Counted from the stretch's first letter, positions 35,218 through 44,325 are shown. The stretch: 56,002 nt of DNA from Flavobacteriaceae bacterium (GCA_028284745.1 JANQRC010000013.1:1-56002), one strand, 5' to 3'. Notes: generated by a model from the sequence alone, not told the origin. Numbers and translations are program-made.

Positions 35218-36946
35218 GGCTGTTTGCTTCTCTATTGGGCATGAATACTTGTAGCAAGATAGCCAATCCCATCACTACGATGCAACCTACAAAGTTGAGC
35301 CACAAGAAACTCATCAATGGCTCTTCTCCTTGTTGTTCTAAGCTATAGATGGCGTAGTAGAAAAAGACGAACAAAAAGACCTGTGTGATGATGGCAGCCC
35401 AAAAAACGGCCTTGCCTCTCACAAATCTCACAAAGAAAGCTATAAGAAAGATGCCCAATACATTTCCGTAGAAGATAGATCCAATGATATTTACGAATTG
35501 TATGAGGTTCTCTACCAAAGAAGCGAAATTGGCAAAAATGATGGCGATGATGCCCCAGATCAACGTCAAAGTCTTGGAAACCTTTACATAGTGCGCTTCG
35601 GTCTTTTCACTCACATTCCGCTTGTAAAGGTCAATGGCACTGATGGTTCCCAATGCATTGAGTTCCGAAGCGGTAGAAGACATGGCGGCAAAGATGATGA
35701 CAGCCAGTAACAGGCCTATCAGTCCTCTAGGCAGGTTGTTCAGTACAAAGAGAAGGAGGACATAGTCTTTGTCGTTGGTCTCTATATCCTCATCGGCCGC
35801 ACCGATGATGTCCCCTGCTCTAGATCGTAATGCTTTTTCTTGTACTTCTAGTTCGGCCATTTGACTCTTGGAAAAATTTTCTTCAAAATGATGCTCACTT
35901 TCGGGTGCTGTGCCTGCAAGGGCCAAGCCAATGGTTTTCTTTTGCTTTTGAATAAGGAGTAACTCTTCTTCTAAATTTTGATACTCGGTCGCATACTGTG
36001 AATTTGCCACTGCTTCAGCAGCCATCGGGTTAAAACTCAAGGGTGCTTGGTTGAATTGATAGAATACGAACACCATGACGCCCACTAGCAAAATGAAGAA
36101 TTGCATGGGCACTTTCAACAACCCGTTGAAAAGTAATCCCCAACGCATCTCTTGCACCGATCTCCCGGATAGGTATCGTTGCACCTGACTTTGGTCTGTT
36201 CCAAAATAAGAGAGTGCCAAGAACGATCCGCCAATGATACCACTCCAAAAGGTATAGCGATTGTTCAGGTCGAAGGAGAAGTCCAGCACTTGCATCTTAT
36301 CACTGGCGCCCGCGATCTGTAGCGCATTGCTGAAATTGATTCCCTCGGGTAGTTTCTGCGATACGATCACAAAGGTGATGATCATGCCCATAAAAATGAT
36401 GAGCATCTGTTGCTTTTGGGTGACATTGACTGCTTTGGTCCCGCCTGTTACGGTATACAAGATCACACTGATGCCGATAACGAGGATCAACAGGGGCAGT
36501 TCCCATCCCAGAACGGCAGAGAGGATAATGGCAGGAGCGAAGATGGTGATTCCTGCGGCTAATCCCCGTTGTATCAAGAACAGAATGGCTGCCAACGTTC
36601 TCGTCTTTAGATCGAAACGCCCTTCGAGAAATTCGTAGGCCGTGTAGACGTTCAGACGATGGTACAATGGGATGAACACCAGGCAGATGATGACCATAGC
36701 GATGGGTACACCAAAATAGAATTGCACAAAGCCCATGCCGTCATTGAAGGCCTGTCCAGGAGTGGAAAGGAAAGTGATGGCACTGGCCTGGGTTGCCATC
36801 ACGGAAAGCCCAATGGTCCACCATTTGGTGTTGCTTCCGCCTTTGATGTAGTCTTCAATGCCTTTGTTCTTTCTGGTCTTCCAGATGCCATAGGCCACAA
36901 TGCCGATCATCGTGGTGATGAGAACGATCCAGTCTAATGCTTGCAT
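35198..36946 (-). CDS. Sodium:solute symporter (SSS family)
   Basis: 582 residues with 13 or so membrane helices. The family core is present: KWWTIGLSVMATQASAITFL (helix 1, sodium site), LLAVIIFAAMSSTASELNAL (helix 8) and the NLIQFVNIIGSIFYGNV region. A long hydrophilic loop of about 70 residues (320-390, with EEELLLIQKQKKTIG) is inserted between helices and may be coiled. It takes up a solute, probably a sugar or amino sugar given the PIG-L and Gfo/Idh neighbours, in exchange for the sodium gradient. It starts one base after the 33-residue peptide gene. Confidence 0.92.
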   Translation of the reverse strand: MQALDWIVLITTMIGIVAYGIWKTRKNKGIEDYIKGGSNTKWWTIGLSVMATQASAITFLSTPGQAFNDGMGFVQFYFGVPIAMVIICLVFIPLYHRLNVYTAYEFLEGRFDLKTRTLAAILFLIQRGLAAGITIFAPAIILSAVLGWELPLLILVIGISVILYTVTGGTKAVNVTQKQQMLIIFMGMIITFVIVSQKLPEGINFSNALQIAGASDKMQVLDFSFDLNNRYTFWSGIIGGSFLALSYFGTDQSQVQRYLSGRSVQEMRWGLLFNGLLKVPMQFFILLVGVMVFVFYQFNQAPLSFNPMAAEAVANSQYATEYQNLEEELLLIQKQKKTIGLALAGTAPESEHHFEENFSKSQMAELEVQEKALRSRAGDIIGAADEDIETNDKDYVLLLFVLNNLPRGLIGLLLAVIIFAAMSSTASELNALGTISAIDLYKRNVSEKTEAHYVKVSKTLTLIWGIIAIIFANFASLVENLIQFVNIIGSIFYGNVLGIFLIAFFVRFVRGKAVFWAAIITQVFLFVFFYYAIYSLEQQGEEPLMSFLWLNFVGCIVVMGLAILLQVFMPNREANSLDTADT

Positions 36947-36947
36947 G

Positions 36948-37049
36948 CTAGGCGAAAGTTGAAGTGATCAGATAGAAGAGAAATATATACAATGCATTGG
37001 CAATCAGTACGATGCTGTACATCTTTTTCCATTGTAACTTGTTCTTCAT
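36948..37049 (-). CDS. 33-residue single-helix membrane peptide
   Basis: A short frame that a standard gene caller would miss. ATG at 37049 overlaps the stop of the PIG-L gene (ATGA) and TAG at 36948 is one base before the symporter start. The peptide starts MKNKLQWKKM, then has a single hydrophobic helix (YSIVLIANALYIFLFYLI) and a short TSTFA tail. A positively charged N-terminus places the tail outside. Exact stop-start coupling on both sides argues it is translated. A role as a small subunit or stabiliser of the symporter is inferred; I do not recognise a family. Confidence 0.75.
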   Translation of the reverse strand: MKNKLQWKKMYSIVLIANALYIFLFYLITSTFA

Positions 37050-39562
37050 CCTTTGACCTTTTTAGTAGATACTTGATTCTTACCTATCGATAGCATGTTG
37101 GTGAAAAGACGATAAGCGCCAGGCACTCCTGCGGGCAATTCTCTAAAGAAACTCAGCCCAGTATAGATGTAATGCCCTTCCCCATATTTGGCTACCAATA
37201 GGCTACCGGTTTTGGCACTTTCTCCTTTGTCATTCGTGGACAGGATAGGAGTGTAGTCATCACTCCACTCATTTGGGAAGTAAAGCCCTCGCTCTTGCAC
37301 CCAGCCATCAAAATCTTTTTCAGTGATCTTGTTTGGGAAGTTAACGAGTGAATGGCCGTTGGCGATGATCGATACCGGTGCGTTTTCATCCGTAACACGG
37401 TCGCGGGATATTTTAAGGTCGAAAGGCGCCATGACCCTGGTTTTCCGCCAACGCCCACTGGTGTTGTATTGTACGATCATGGTACCACCTTGCTGCACGT
37501 AATCTAAAAGATGTGGTTGTTTGAACTTCAGTGCATCCACTACGTTGTATGCCCGAATGCCCAGAACGATCGCATCGAACTTCTCAAGGTCGGTCTTGTC
37601 GATTTCTTCAGGAGCAATGGTCACGACATTATAGCCGATCTGCTTTAGGCTCTCTGGGATGGCATCTCCTGCTCCGGCAATGTAGCCGATGTTTTCACCT
37701 GCCTTCTGGATGTCTAGCTTTACTACTTTGGCTTCGGATGGGAGTAATACAGACTGAAACGGAATGTGCTCATAGCCGATCTCGACCAGTTCGTGGGTAT
37801 ATGACTTGCCATTGGCCTCGACAATAGGAGAGATCTTCCCCTCGCTTTGTGCTGACGGAGGTGTTACGGTAAAGGAGACGATCTTTTCTTCTCCTTTGTT
37901 TTTGATGTCGAATGCTATAGAAGAAGGTGATACTTGCCAGTCATTGGGATAGGCCAATTTCACGGAACCACTAAGGTCGGCCTTCCCAGCTTTGATGGTT
38001 ACAGGGACCTCCTTGGAAGCGCCGTTGGCAAAGATGTTCACTTTGTTGGGGATGCTGGCAGTGACCTTAGGAAGCACCTCAAAAGGTTTGTACAATTCAC
38101 CTTTGTCAGGTTTCGAGTAGCGACATACAACCTCTCGCTCAATATCGATGGGCTTGCCATGGATGCTCATAGCGATCGATGCTATTAGATTCCTTGGTGT
38201 TTCGGGTTTCCCTATCAACGCTTCATCAGCTACTGTGTACATGCCTAAAGTACTTGGTGCTAGTAACCAATATGGTGAAGTGAAACTACTGTCATCAGTT
38301 ACCATGACCTCTTTCTCTTCATTGACTTTCTGATTGTTCTTTAGTTCCTTATCTAGTTGAAAAGTAGTGGCACCGTTGTTGAATGCAATACTTTTTAGGG
38401 CTATGTCGGCATCACTTCGATTCAAGGCTTCAAGGGCAACTGTTACGGTTCCGCCGGGATAGGTCGATGCATCGTTGGCCGTTGCTTCGAGATACAGCCC
38501 ACTACATGCAACGATGATGTCTTTGATCTCTTTTAGTTTGATGGTCTTCCAATGTTCATCTTCAAGAGTTTCGATCAATTGATAGGCTTCCATCAGCTTT
38601 GGGATGTGGGTGGCAGGATCCTTGAAGCTGAAATTTTGTTCAACATCTTCGAGAATCGCGCCAATGGCCTTTCCACCCTGCACACGTGTCCAAGTGGTAT
38701 TGATACCATCGAATATGTTGTTCTTGTCCTTTGGAAGGTCGCCTTTCAATAGTTCTATATACTCTGGTTGACTTCCTCTGGTAGACAAGCGGCCAAAACC
38801 CTGGCACAAGTGCTGGCTGCTGGCCAATGCGGCGATCTCGTTGTTTGATCTTCCTTTCAACGGATAGTAAACACCCACATCAACGCTAAGCATGTTGGAT
38901 TTGTCTGCCTTTTCAAAATTTTCCCGACCACCATAGAACCACCATGACGTATTGAAGAACAAGCGCTTGGGTTGCCATGGCTTACCTGTATTTTTATATT
39001 TGGAAGGGTTTCCTGCAATATCGAAGGCTTCAAAACTCATCATGGCAGAAGCTGTATGGTGCCCATGTGTGCTACCTGGCGTACGGTGGTCAAAACGGTT
39101 GATGATCACATCGGGCTTAAAGGTGCGGATCGCTCTGATCATGTCACTCATTACCAAACTCTTGTCCCAAATAGACAGGGTTTCGTCCGGATGTTTTGAA
39201 AAACCAAAATCGTTTGCGCGCGAAAAGAGCTGCTTGCCACGATCGACACGACGTGCCGCCAACAGTTCTTGTGTACGGAGAACTCCTAGTAGTTCCCGCA
39301 ATTCTGGGCCGATCAAGTTTTGCCCGCCGTCACCTCTGGTCAACGACAGATAAGCGGTTTGTGCCTTTATGTGGTTGGCGAGATAAGCAATGAGCCTTGT
39401 GTTCTCGTCATCGGGATGTGCCGCGATGTACATGGCCGAACCCAAGAAATTGAGTTTCTGAACTTTTTCGTAAATGTCTGTAGAAGCAGGCTTTTCAGGT
39501 GCTTGTGCTTTCAAGAATAATGAGAACACAAGGAATAAGAGAAAACTGTACGGTTTTCGCAT
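37046..39562 (-). CDS. Large PIG-L family deacetylase
   Basis: 838 residues. A signal peptide ends near residue 20. The PIG-L/LmbE domain (about 40-300) has the zinc motif AAHPDDE (His49, Asp52) and the THGHH segment (166-169). The rest is beta-rich: domains of about 350-600 resemble NEW1- or CARDB-like modules, and a C-terminal region (about 640-820) has VLGIRAYNVVDALK, a glutamine-amidotransferase-like fold. PIG-L enzymes remove acetyl groups from N-acetyl-glucosamine-type sugars, here outside the cytoplasm. It opens the operon with the peptide, symporter and oxidoreductase. Confidence 0.88.
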   Translation of the reverse strand: MRKPYSFLLFLVFSLFLKAQAPEKPASTDIYEKVQKLNFLGSAMYIAAHPDDENTRLIAYLANHIKAQTAYLSLTRGDGGQNLIGPELRELLGVLRTQELLAARRVDRGKQLFSRANDFGFSKHPDETLSIWDKSLVMSDMIRAIRTFKPDVIINRFDHRTPGSTHGHHTASAMMSFEAFDIAGNPSKYKNTGKPWQPKRLFFNTSWWFYGGRENFEKADKSNMLSVDVGVYYPLKGRSNNEIAALASSQHLCQGFGRLSTRGSQPEYIELLKGDLPKDKNNIFDGINTTWTRVQGGKAIGAILEDVEQNFSFKDPATHIPKLMEAYQLIETLEDEHWKTIKLKEIKDIIVACSGLYLEATANDASTYPGGTVTVALEALNRSDADIALKSIAFNNGATTFQLDKELKNNQKVNEEKEVMVTDDSSFTSPYWLLAPSTLGMYTVADEALIGKPETPRNLIASIAMSIHGKPIDIEREVVCRYSKPDKGELYKPFEVLPKVTASIPNKVNIFANGASKEVPVTIKAGKADLSGSVKLAYPNDWQVSPSSIAFDIKNKGEEKIVSFTVTPPSAQSEGKISPIVEANGKSYTHELVEIGYEHIPFQSVLLPSEAKVVKLDIQKAGENIGYIAGAGDAIPESLKQIGYNVVTIAPEEIDKTDLEKFDAIVLGIRAYNVVDALKFKQPHLLDYVQQGGTMIVQYNTSGRWRKTRVMAPFDLKISRDRVTDENAPVSIIANGHSLVNFPNKITEKDFDGWVQERGLYFPNEWSDDYTPILSTNDKGESAKTGSLLVAKYGEGHYIYTGLSFFRELPAGVPGAYRLFTNMLSIGKNQVSTKKVKG

Positions 39563-39639
39563 GATGAGCGTTAGTTAGTGTCTTCTCAAAGATAGGAGAT
39601 TGCCTCTGGAAGGCGCAGTGTTTAGCGATTCTTTAACGT

Positions 39640-40182
39640 TTAGCCTGCATGGCTTCCTTCTTCGTCTAGAAAAGCATCTTTCTTTACCAGTGAAACTGCT
39701 TTTTGAAGCATAAGGTTATTAGGGTAGGTAATGAACTCGCCCTGGTCAGTTTCTAGATAGAGGTGGAACGCCTTGATGTCGATGATGGTAGCCTCGATAG
39801 GATGGTCTTTGTCATGTATCCTGATCTTATCGCCCACTTTGAAAGGGAAGGTAAAGAACATGATCACACCCGAAGTGATATTGCTCAAGATAGACCAAAT
39901 GGCAAAGAGACCAATACCGATCACGGCGAACACAGACGAAAGAAATACACCCAACGATTCTAGTTCTACACCCCAGATCGCAAACAAGGCAGCGAGTACT
40001 ATGGTGAAAAAGAAGATGTTGAAGTACTTTCCGGTAAGTTTGATGCGTACTTCGTTGTATTCGCTTCGCTGTCCTACTTTCTTTACTGCCTGTCGGATGG
40101 TCAGACGTACGATAAGCAATAAGAGGAGCGTGGCACCACTCCAAATGAACTCTGACCTGTTCTCTAAAAAGAAATCTTTCAT
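39640..40182 (-). CDS. Short MscS family mechanosensitive channel
   Basis: 180 residues from ATG 40182 (MKDFFLENR); a GTG nine bases upstream would overlap the preceding stop. Three helices are followed by the MscS pore-lining helix (GIGLFAIWSILSNITSGVIM) and the beta domain (PFKVGDKIRIHD). The large cytoplasmic vestibule domain of E. coli MscS is missing, so this is a minimal form. It would release solutes on hypo-osmotic shock. It is the last gene of the run from DUF2520 to MscS. Confidence 0.87.
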   Translation of the reverse strand: MKDFFLENRSEFIWSGATLLLLLIVRLTIRQAVKKVGQRSEYNEVRIKLTGKYFNIFFFTIVLAALFAIWGVELESLGVFLSSVFAVIGIGLFAIWSILSNITSGVIMFFTFPFKVGDKIRIHDKDHPIEATIIDIKAFHLYLETDQGEFITYPNNLMLQKAVSLVKKDAFLDEEGSHAG

Positions 40183-40187
40183 ACTGA

Positions 40188-41141
40188 TCACTCCAAGCCT
40201 AAGGTTTGGCGCAAAGATAGGTCAGCATTTGAATTTTTCTGCCAATAGGGTGACTTAATTGTCTTGATGCGATGCGCTTCGGCTCCCATTTTTTTGGCAT
40301 TCTTTCCAAATCCACTGACATAGCTTTCTTTCCATGTCTCTATAATATGAGGAAACTCTGATCGGAATGTAATGAACAACATTCTATCTAGCTCTGGATA
40401 GAAGAGATTATAGTAAAGCTCATTGTCTTCACCATCAATACTAGCTTCAACCTCATAGGCTTTTATAGGGATGTGCTTCAATCTGCAATATTCTAGCGAA
40501 GGAATCATTCTTAACTTGCCAATTGGAAGGGATCTGGGGTCAATGCGAATTTGTTGCCAGACATCATTTTCCATATAAGTCTTGTCGAGGGTGAAATCTT
40601 GGTCGCCTTCGCTTTGAAAATACGAACGACTCATGACCTCGAATTGTTCGCGATTGTTGATCTGTGTGAAAACATGACCACACCATTCTTGTACCGTAGT
40701 CGTGACCTTGGCGCCATGTTGGTCGTTAGAGACCGGGTAGAACGAACTGCTCATGATGCTATACGGATAGATGCCTGTGTTGAAGTTTTTGGTCGCATTG
40801 AGTTTCAGGACGGAAACGCTTTCCTCATCATTTGGATTGTCTGACTTCACCTGCTGCTTTACAGAAAAGGGTTCCGTGACAAACACGAGAACAGCTTTAC
40901 CCTCTCGGACTTCGCCATAACGGGCTTGTTTTAGGTTGTACGACGATATTTCGGCCTCACCCGCATACCAGTAGTCATTGAACTGCCTGGAAGTGGGCTT
41001 TACGGCCTCATTTTCATTGTTCTCGGGCACTTTAGGAGTTTCAGCCAAGGCTAATTCCTTCGACTCAAGTTCTGTAGCTTGTTTGCATCCTGTGAATAGC
41101 AAGCAAGCAAAAATGCCTGCCAGGAATTTGTAGAACGACAT
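40188..41141 (-). CDS. Conserved flavobacterial lipoprotein next to Maf
   Basis: 317 residues. The lipobox is LLFTGC, with the lipidated Cys at residue 19, then a linker rich in Glu, Pro and Asn. The body has no domain I recognise; notable segments are YWYAGEAEISSYNLKQARYG and VQEWCGHVFTQINNREQFEV. Related proteins often carry the name septum formation inhibitor Maf in databases, seemingly because of their neighbour; this protein has no Maf motif. It is 37 bases downstream of the true maf gene and five bases before MscS. Confidence 0.8.
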   Translation of the reverse strand: MSFYKFLAGIFACLLFTGCKQATELESKELALAETPKVPENNENEAVKPTSRQFNDYWYAGEAEISSYNLKQARYGEVREGKAVLVFVTEPFSVKQQVKSDNPNDEESVSVLKLNATKNFNTGIYPYSIMSSSFYPVSNDQHGAKVTTTVQEWCGHVFTQINNREQFEVMSRSYFQSEGDQDFTLDKTYMENDVWQQIRIDPRSLPIGKLRMIPSLEYCRLKHIPIKAYEVEASIDGEDNELYYNLFYPELDRMLFITFRSEFPHIIETWKESYVSGFGKNAKKMGAEAHRIKTIKSPYWQKNSNADLSLRQTLGLE

Positions 41142-41178
41142 GATAATGGCTTTAGATGGTAAAGTTAGGCATTCATCA

Positions 41179-41766
41179 TCAGGAAACGAACTCCGTTAAC
41201 GTTTTGTAAACAAGATGTACAGGCATGCCCATGACGTTCACATAGGAACCTTCGATCTTTTCAACGGCGATGTTGCCAACCCATTCCTGAATGCCATAGG
41301 CGCCGGCCTTGTCGAAAGGTTCACAGACTTTTATGTAATAACGGATCTCTTCATCCGAAAGCGGTCTGAAGAATACCTTGGTGCAAGCATTGACGGTTTT
41401 TTGCAAGGCGGACGTGGTGAAGCATACCGATGTGAAGACCTCATGCGAAGTGCCTGACATGGAGCGAAGCATCGCAAAGGCTTCGGCTGCATCTTTTGGT
41501 TTGCCCAGCGCCTTGCCTTCATGCCAAACAATGGTGTCTGAAGTGATCAGAATGTCCTTGTCTGTTAGTTCTCCATCAAAAGGACTTGCCTTCAATCGAG
41601 CTAGATAGTCTGAGATCTCTGCCCTATAGAGCGTATGTGGATAGACTTCATCGACCGACCTCACTCGAACTTCAAAATCGATATCAAGGTCTTTGAAGAA
41701 CTGCTGTCTTCTGGGTGAACCAGAAGCGAGAATGATGTTTTTGTGCTGAAGCAACTTTCTAAGCAT
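41179..41766 (-). CDS. maf: Maf family nucleotide pyrophosphatase
   Basis: 195 residues, the usual length. The N-terminal substrate loop is ILASGSPRRQQFF and the central catalytic Asp is in ITSDTIVWHEGKALGKPKD, followed by SGTSHEVFTSV. Maf proteins hydrolyse modified or canonical nucleoside triphosphates such as dTTP and UTP to monophosphates, acting as house-cleaning enzymes. It sits one base after the UbiA gene, in the DUF2520-kdsC-UbiA-maf run. Confidence 0.94.
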   Translation of the reverse strand: MLRKLLQHKNIILASGSPRRQQFFKDLDIDFEVRVRSVDEVYPHTLYRAEISDYLARLKASPFDGELTDKDILITSDTIVWHEGKALGKPKDAAEAFAMLRSMSGTSHEVFTSVCFTTSALQKTVNACTKVFFRPLSDEEIRYYIKVCEPFDKAGAYGIQEWVGNIAVEKIEGSYVNVMGMPVHLVYKTLTEFVS

Positions 41767-41767
41767 G

Positions 41768-42646
41768 TCATTTCCAGTGTAAAATGAAGTAAATAGCAGC
41801 TACTGAGAACATTCCGAAGAGCAGGATCAGTTTAAGCAAGGTGCTGAGCATTGACAGCTCTTTTTGATTTTCTACCTGCCAAGCCTTAAAACTGAAATAA
41901 AGTAGCGGTGCCATGACCAATAGCAGCACATAAGCCACGGCCCAAGGCTGATCATATAGATATTGATATACAAAGTAGAAGATAACTCCAGCTGTCAATA
42001 TGGCTAACGCCGAAGCTATTTTAGCAGCGCGTTGTCTACCTAAGACGATGGGCAAAGTCTTGATACCGGCCACATGATCGCCTTTAACATCTTCAATGTC
42101 CTTGATAAGCTCCCTAATGAAATTCACAAGCAATGCAAACAACGCATAGACGTAAATGATCTTAAAGACGAGGGTTGTCTCTGAAGCATTCGAGATGTCT
42201 TGTATGGGTGAAACATCGAACATACCTATGATGATGATGGTCATGGCCACTAGGGCAGACACGAGAAAGTTTCCCATGATAATAATTTCTTTGATCTGTG
42301 TGGCGTATGCATACAAGATTCCTGAAATAATTACAAATACGATGGCCAAGCCCCGATTACCTACCATATTGGCGAGATATACACCAAAGATGACCCCAAG
42401 AATATTCAAGGCCATGTACATAATAAATGCATGGCTCTCTTTGATGGTCTTGCCAACCACTACTTTTTCGGGCTTGTTGATCTCGTCTGCTTTGGTGTCC
42501 TCGATATCATTGATGATGTAACCAGCAGCAGCAATACAGACAGTAGCAAATACCAATAGCACAAATTGTCGGTAAGTCAAAGCTGAGGTAACCAATAAAG
42601 GATCTACCACGAACATCTTGAAAAGGCATTGCGTGCCAGCGATCAT
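41768..42646 (-). CDS. UbiA family prenyltransferase, start codon unclear
   Basis: 292 residues from the first ATG at 42646, with about eight helices. The first Asp-rich site is NDIEDTKADEINKPEKV and the second DIEDVKGDHVAGIKTLP, the two magnesium-diphosphate sites of UbiA enzymes. Bacteroidota members are usually named geranylgeranylglycerol-phosphate geranylgeranyltransferase; the true prenyl acceptor is not settled. The conserved KLIRFPNLLM opening of the family continues in frame upstream of this ATG, up to a TAA, without any ATG, GTG or TTG. The real start may be a rare codon such as ATC near 42685, or the start may have been lost. Confidence 0.85.
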   Translation of the reverse strand: MIAGTQCLFKMFVVDPLLVTSALTYRQFVLLVFATVCIAAAGYIINDIEDTKADEINKPEKVVVGKTIKESHAFIMYMALNILGVIFGVYLANMVGNRGLAIVFVIISGILYAYATQIKEIIIMGNFLVSALVAMTIIIIGMFDVSPIQDISNASETTLVFKIIYVYALFALLVNFIRELIKDIEDVKGDHVAGIKTLPIVLGRQRAAKIASALAILTAGVIFYFVYQYLYDQPWAVAYVLLLVMAPLLYFSFKAWQVENQKELSMLSTLLKLILLFGMFSVAAIYFILHWK

Positions 42647-42763
42647 CAGTAGATTAGGGAACCGTATGAGTTTTAAGTAGTTGATGATGGTTGATTGTTA
42701 GATATTTGGATCTTTACGATTGTTGGAATTCTGGATTGCTTGATGATCTTACTGAGAAACTGA

Positions 42764-43294
42764 CTACGCATTTGCAGCATCGAAGTCAAGGTTCCATTTG
42801 CCTTGTACCTTCATTACTTGCTCTATAACATCTCGCACACAACCCTTGCCTCCTTTTTTATGTGAAATGTACTTGCAATGATATTTAACCTCGGCAACCG
42901 CATCATTCGGGCAAGTAGGTAGGCCTACCATCTTCATGGCAGGGAGGTCTGGGATGTCATCGCCCATGTATAGCGTATTCTCGGATTTGATGTTGTAGAT
43001 GTCAAAATACTCGTTCAACACTTCATCCTTGATGTGAGCGTCGAGATGTATATCGGTGATGCCCAATGACCTCAACCGCAAACGGACTCCCTCGTTGGTG
43101 CCGCCCGAAATGATACAAATGTTGTACCCTTTTTCAAGAGCCATTTTTAGGGCATAACCATCCTTGGTATTCATTTGGCGATACATCTGCCCATCGGTCG
43201 TAATGATCAATCCGCCATCGGTCAGTACGCCGTCTACGTCAAAGACAAACGTAGTGATGTGCTCAAGATATTCTTTATAGCTCTTTTCTTCCAT
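42764..43294 (-). CDS. kdsC: 3-deoxy-D-manno-octulosonate 8-phosphate phosphatase
   Basis: 176 residues, a HAD phosphatase without a cap domain, the KdsC pattern. The nucleophile motif is FVFDVDGVLTDG (Asp19 and Asp21), motif II is CIISGG, and motif IV is YMGDDIPDLPAM. It removes phosphate from Kdo-8-phosphate to give Kdo for LPS; kdsD at 8.7 kb catalyses the first step. Its start lies 20 bases inside the DUF2520 gene, so the two are translationally coupled. Confidence 0.93.
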   Translation of the reverse strand: MEEKSYKEYLEHITTFVFDVDGVLTDGGLIITTDGQMYRQMNTKDGYALKMALEKGYNICIISGGTNEGVRLRLRSLGITDIHLDAHIKDEVLNEYFDIYNIKSENTLYMGDDIPDLPAMKMVGLPTCPNDAVAEVKYHCKYISHKKGGKGCVRDVIEQVMKVQGKWNLDFDAANA

Positions 43295-44039
43295 AATGTA
43301 ATTGGATGGTTTCGGTGAGTAGCTGATAGACTTCCTTATGTTTTTCTTCGGAGAGCAAAGCTAGGTGTTTTTCAATGGTTTTCTGGTCGTTTCTCCGCGC
43401 AGGCCCTGTTTGTGCATCTTCAGGTGACAGCGAAACGATTTTTTGTGCAGTCTCTTTGATCAAGGGTTGTAGTACTTCGAATGGAATATTGTGTCGCTCA
43501 CAGAGGCGACTTCCAATTTGATAGAGATGATTGACGAAGTTGTTCACAAAGACTGCGGCTAGGTGTAGTGCCTTTCGTTGCCCCGAATCAATGAAATGGA
43601 CATTGTCCGAGATACTCTTTGCCAGTGATGACAGTGTCTTTAGATCCTCTGGTCGCTCTGCTTCTACACAGACGGGAACTTTATTGAGGTCAAGTGCTCG
43701 TTCCTTGCTGAAGGTTTGCAGCGGATAGAAGACACCACGTCGGTTCTTATCGGCAAGCGCATCTAAAGGAACACTTCCTGATGTGTGCACCACCAGGCGA
43801 TCTTGAAAGGGAAGCAGTTTGGCGACCCCCGGAACAGCATCATCAGATACTGCGATCACGTAGATGTCAGCTACGGTCAAGTCCTTATAGTCATCAATGA
43901 TCCTGACCTTGTCCGCAGATTGAATTGCCGCTGGTCCTCGACTAAAGATCTGAAGTACTTCAATGGCTTTTGACCGAGTGAACGCCTGATGTAGATGAAA
44001 GGCCACATTGCCGCTACCGATGATGCATACGTTGATCAT
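43275..44039 (-). CDS. Rossmann-like and DUF2520 domain protein
   Basis: 254 residues from ATG 44039, which gives MINVCIIGSGNVAFHLHQAF; an upstream in-frame codon at 44066 adds nine non-conserved residues. The Rossmann domain covers about 1-120 and the helical DUF2520 domain, with ALHLAAVFVNNFVNHLYQIG, about 125-245. The layout resembles F420- or NADP-dependent reductases of the ProC and ketopantoate type, but the substrate is unknown. It is the first gene of the minus-strand run. Confidence 0.88.
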   Translation of the reverse strand: MINVCIIGSGNVAFHLHQAFTRSKAIEVLQIFSRGPAAIQSADKVRIIDDYKDLTVADIYVIAVSDDAVPGVAKLLPFQDRLVVHTSGSVPLDALADKNRRGVFYPLQTFSKERALDLNKVPVCVEAERPEDLKTLSSLAKSISDNVHFIDSGQRKALHLAAVFVNNFVNHLYQIGSRLCERHNIPFEVLQPLIKETAQKIVSLSPEDAQTGPARRNDQKTIEKHLALLSEEKHKEVYQLLTETIQLHYGRKEL

Positions 44040-44090
44040 GGAGCTAAAGTAAACATTACCGCACAACCATTCAAACAGCTACCTTTGTAG

Positions 44091-44219
44091 ATGATGAATG
44101 CTACTGAAAAAAGACGCGAGATCGAGAAAAGAGAAGATATTCACGAACTGGTGAGAACGTCCTACGGAAAAGTTCGCAAGCACGTAGCGGCCCTCATAGC
44201 TAACTTTCAACTTTCTTGA
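44091..44219 (+). pseudogene. 5' stump of a group III truncated haemoglobin gene
   Basis: A 42-codon frame between DUF2520 and ccsBA. It starts MMNATEKRREIEKREDI and continues HELVRTSYGKVRK, which matches the start of group III truncated haemoglobins (usually RxDIxxLVxxFYxKVRxD, then LGPIF). After that the match stops; HVAALIANF follows and then TGA. No other frame downstream carries the haem-binding part, so the 3' end appears deleted rather than frameshifted. A TACCTTTG box lies at 44080-44087, directly before the ATG. It could instead be a new short peptide. Confidence 0.55.
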
Positions 44220-44285
44220 AAGGACCTTAACACATCGATAAGTTTTTTCCATACGACAAACCGCATAAAACTCCACCAAATACGC

Positions 44286-44293
44286 TACTTTTG
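44286..44293 (+). promoter_or_regulatory. Possible -7 box for ccsBA
   Basis: TACTTTTG fits the TAnnTTTG consensus and lies 33 bases before the ccsBA start. No clear -33 TTTG was found about 19 bases upstream, so this is tentative. Confidence 0.4.
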
Positions 44294-44325
44294 CACACTG
44301 AAATTGTAGTATTCTAGTAGTGACT

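Noticed and set aside
39773..40258. Long antisense frame over mscS and the lipoprotein gene
   Set aside because: It is a shadow of two well-supported genes, with no family pattern of its own.
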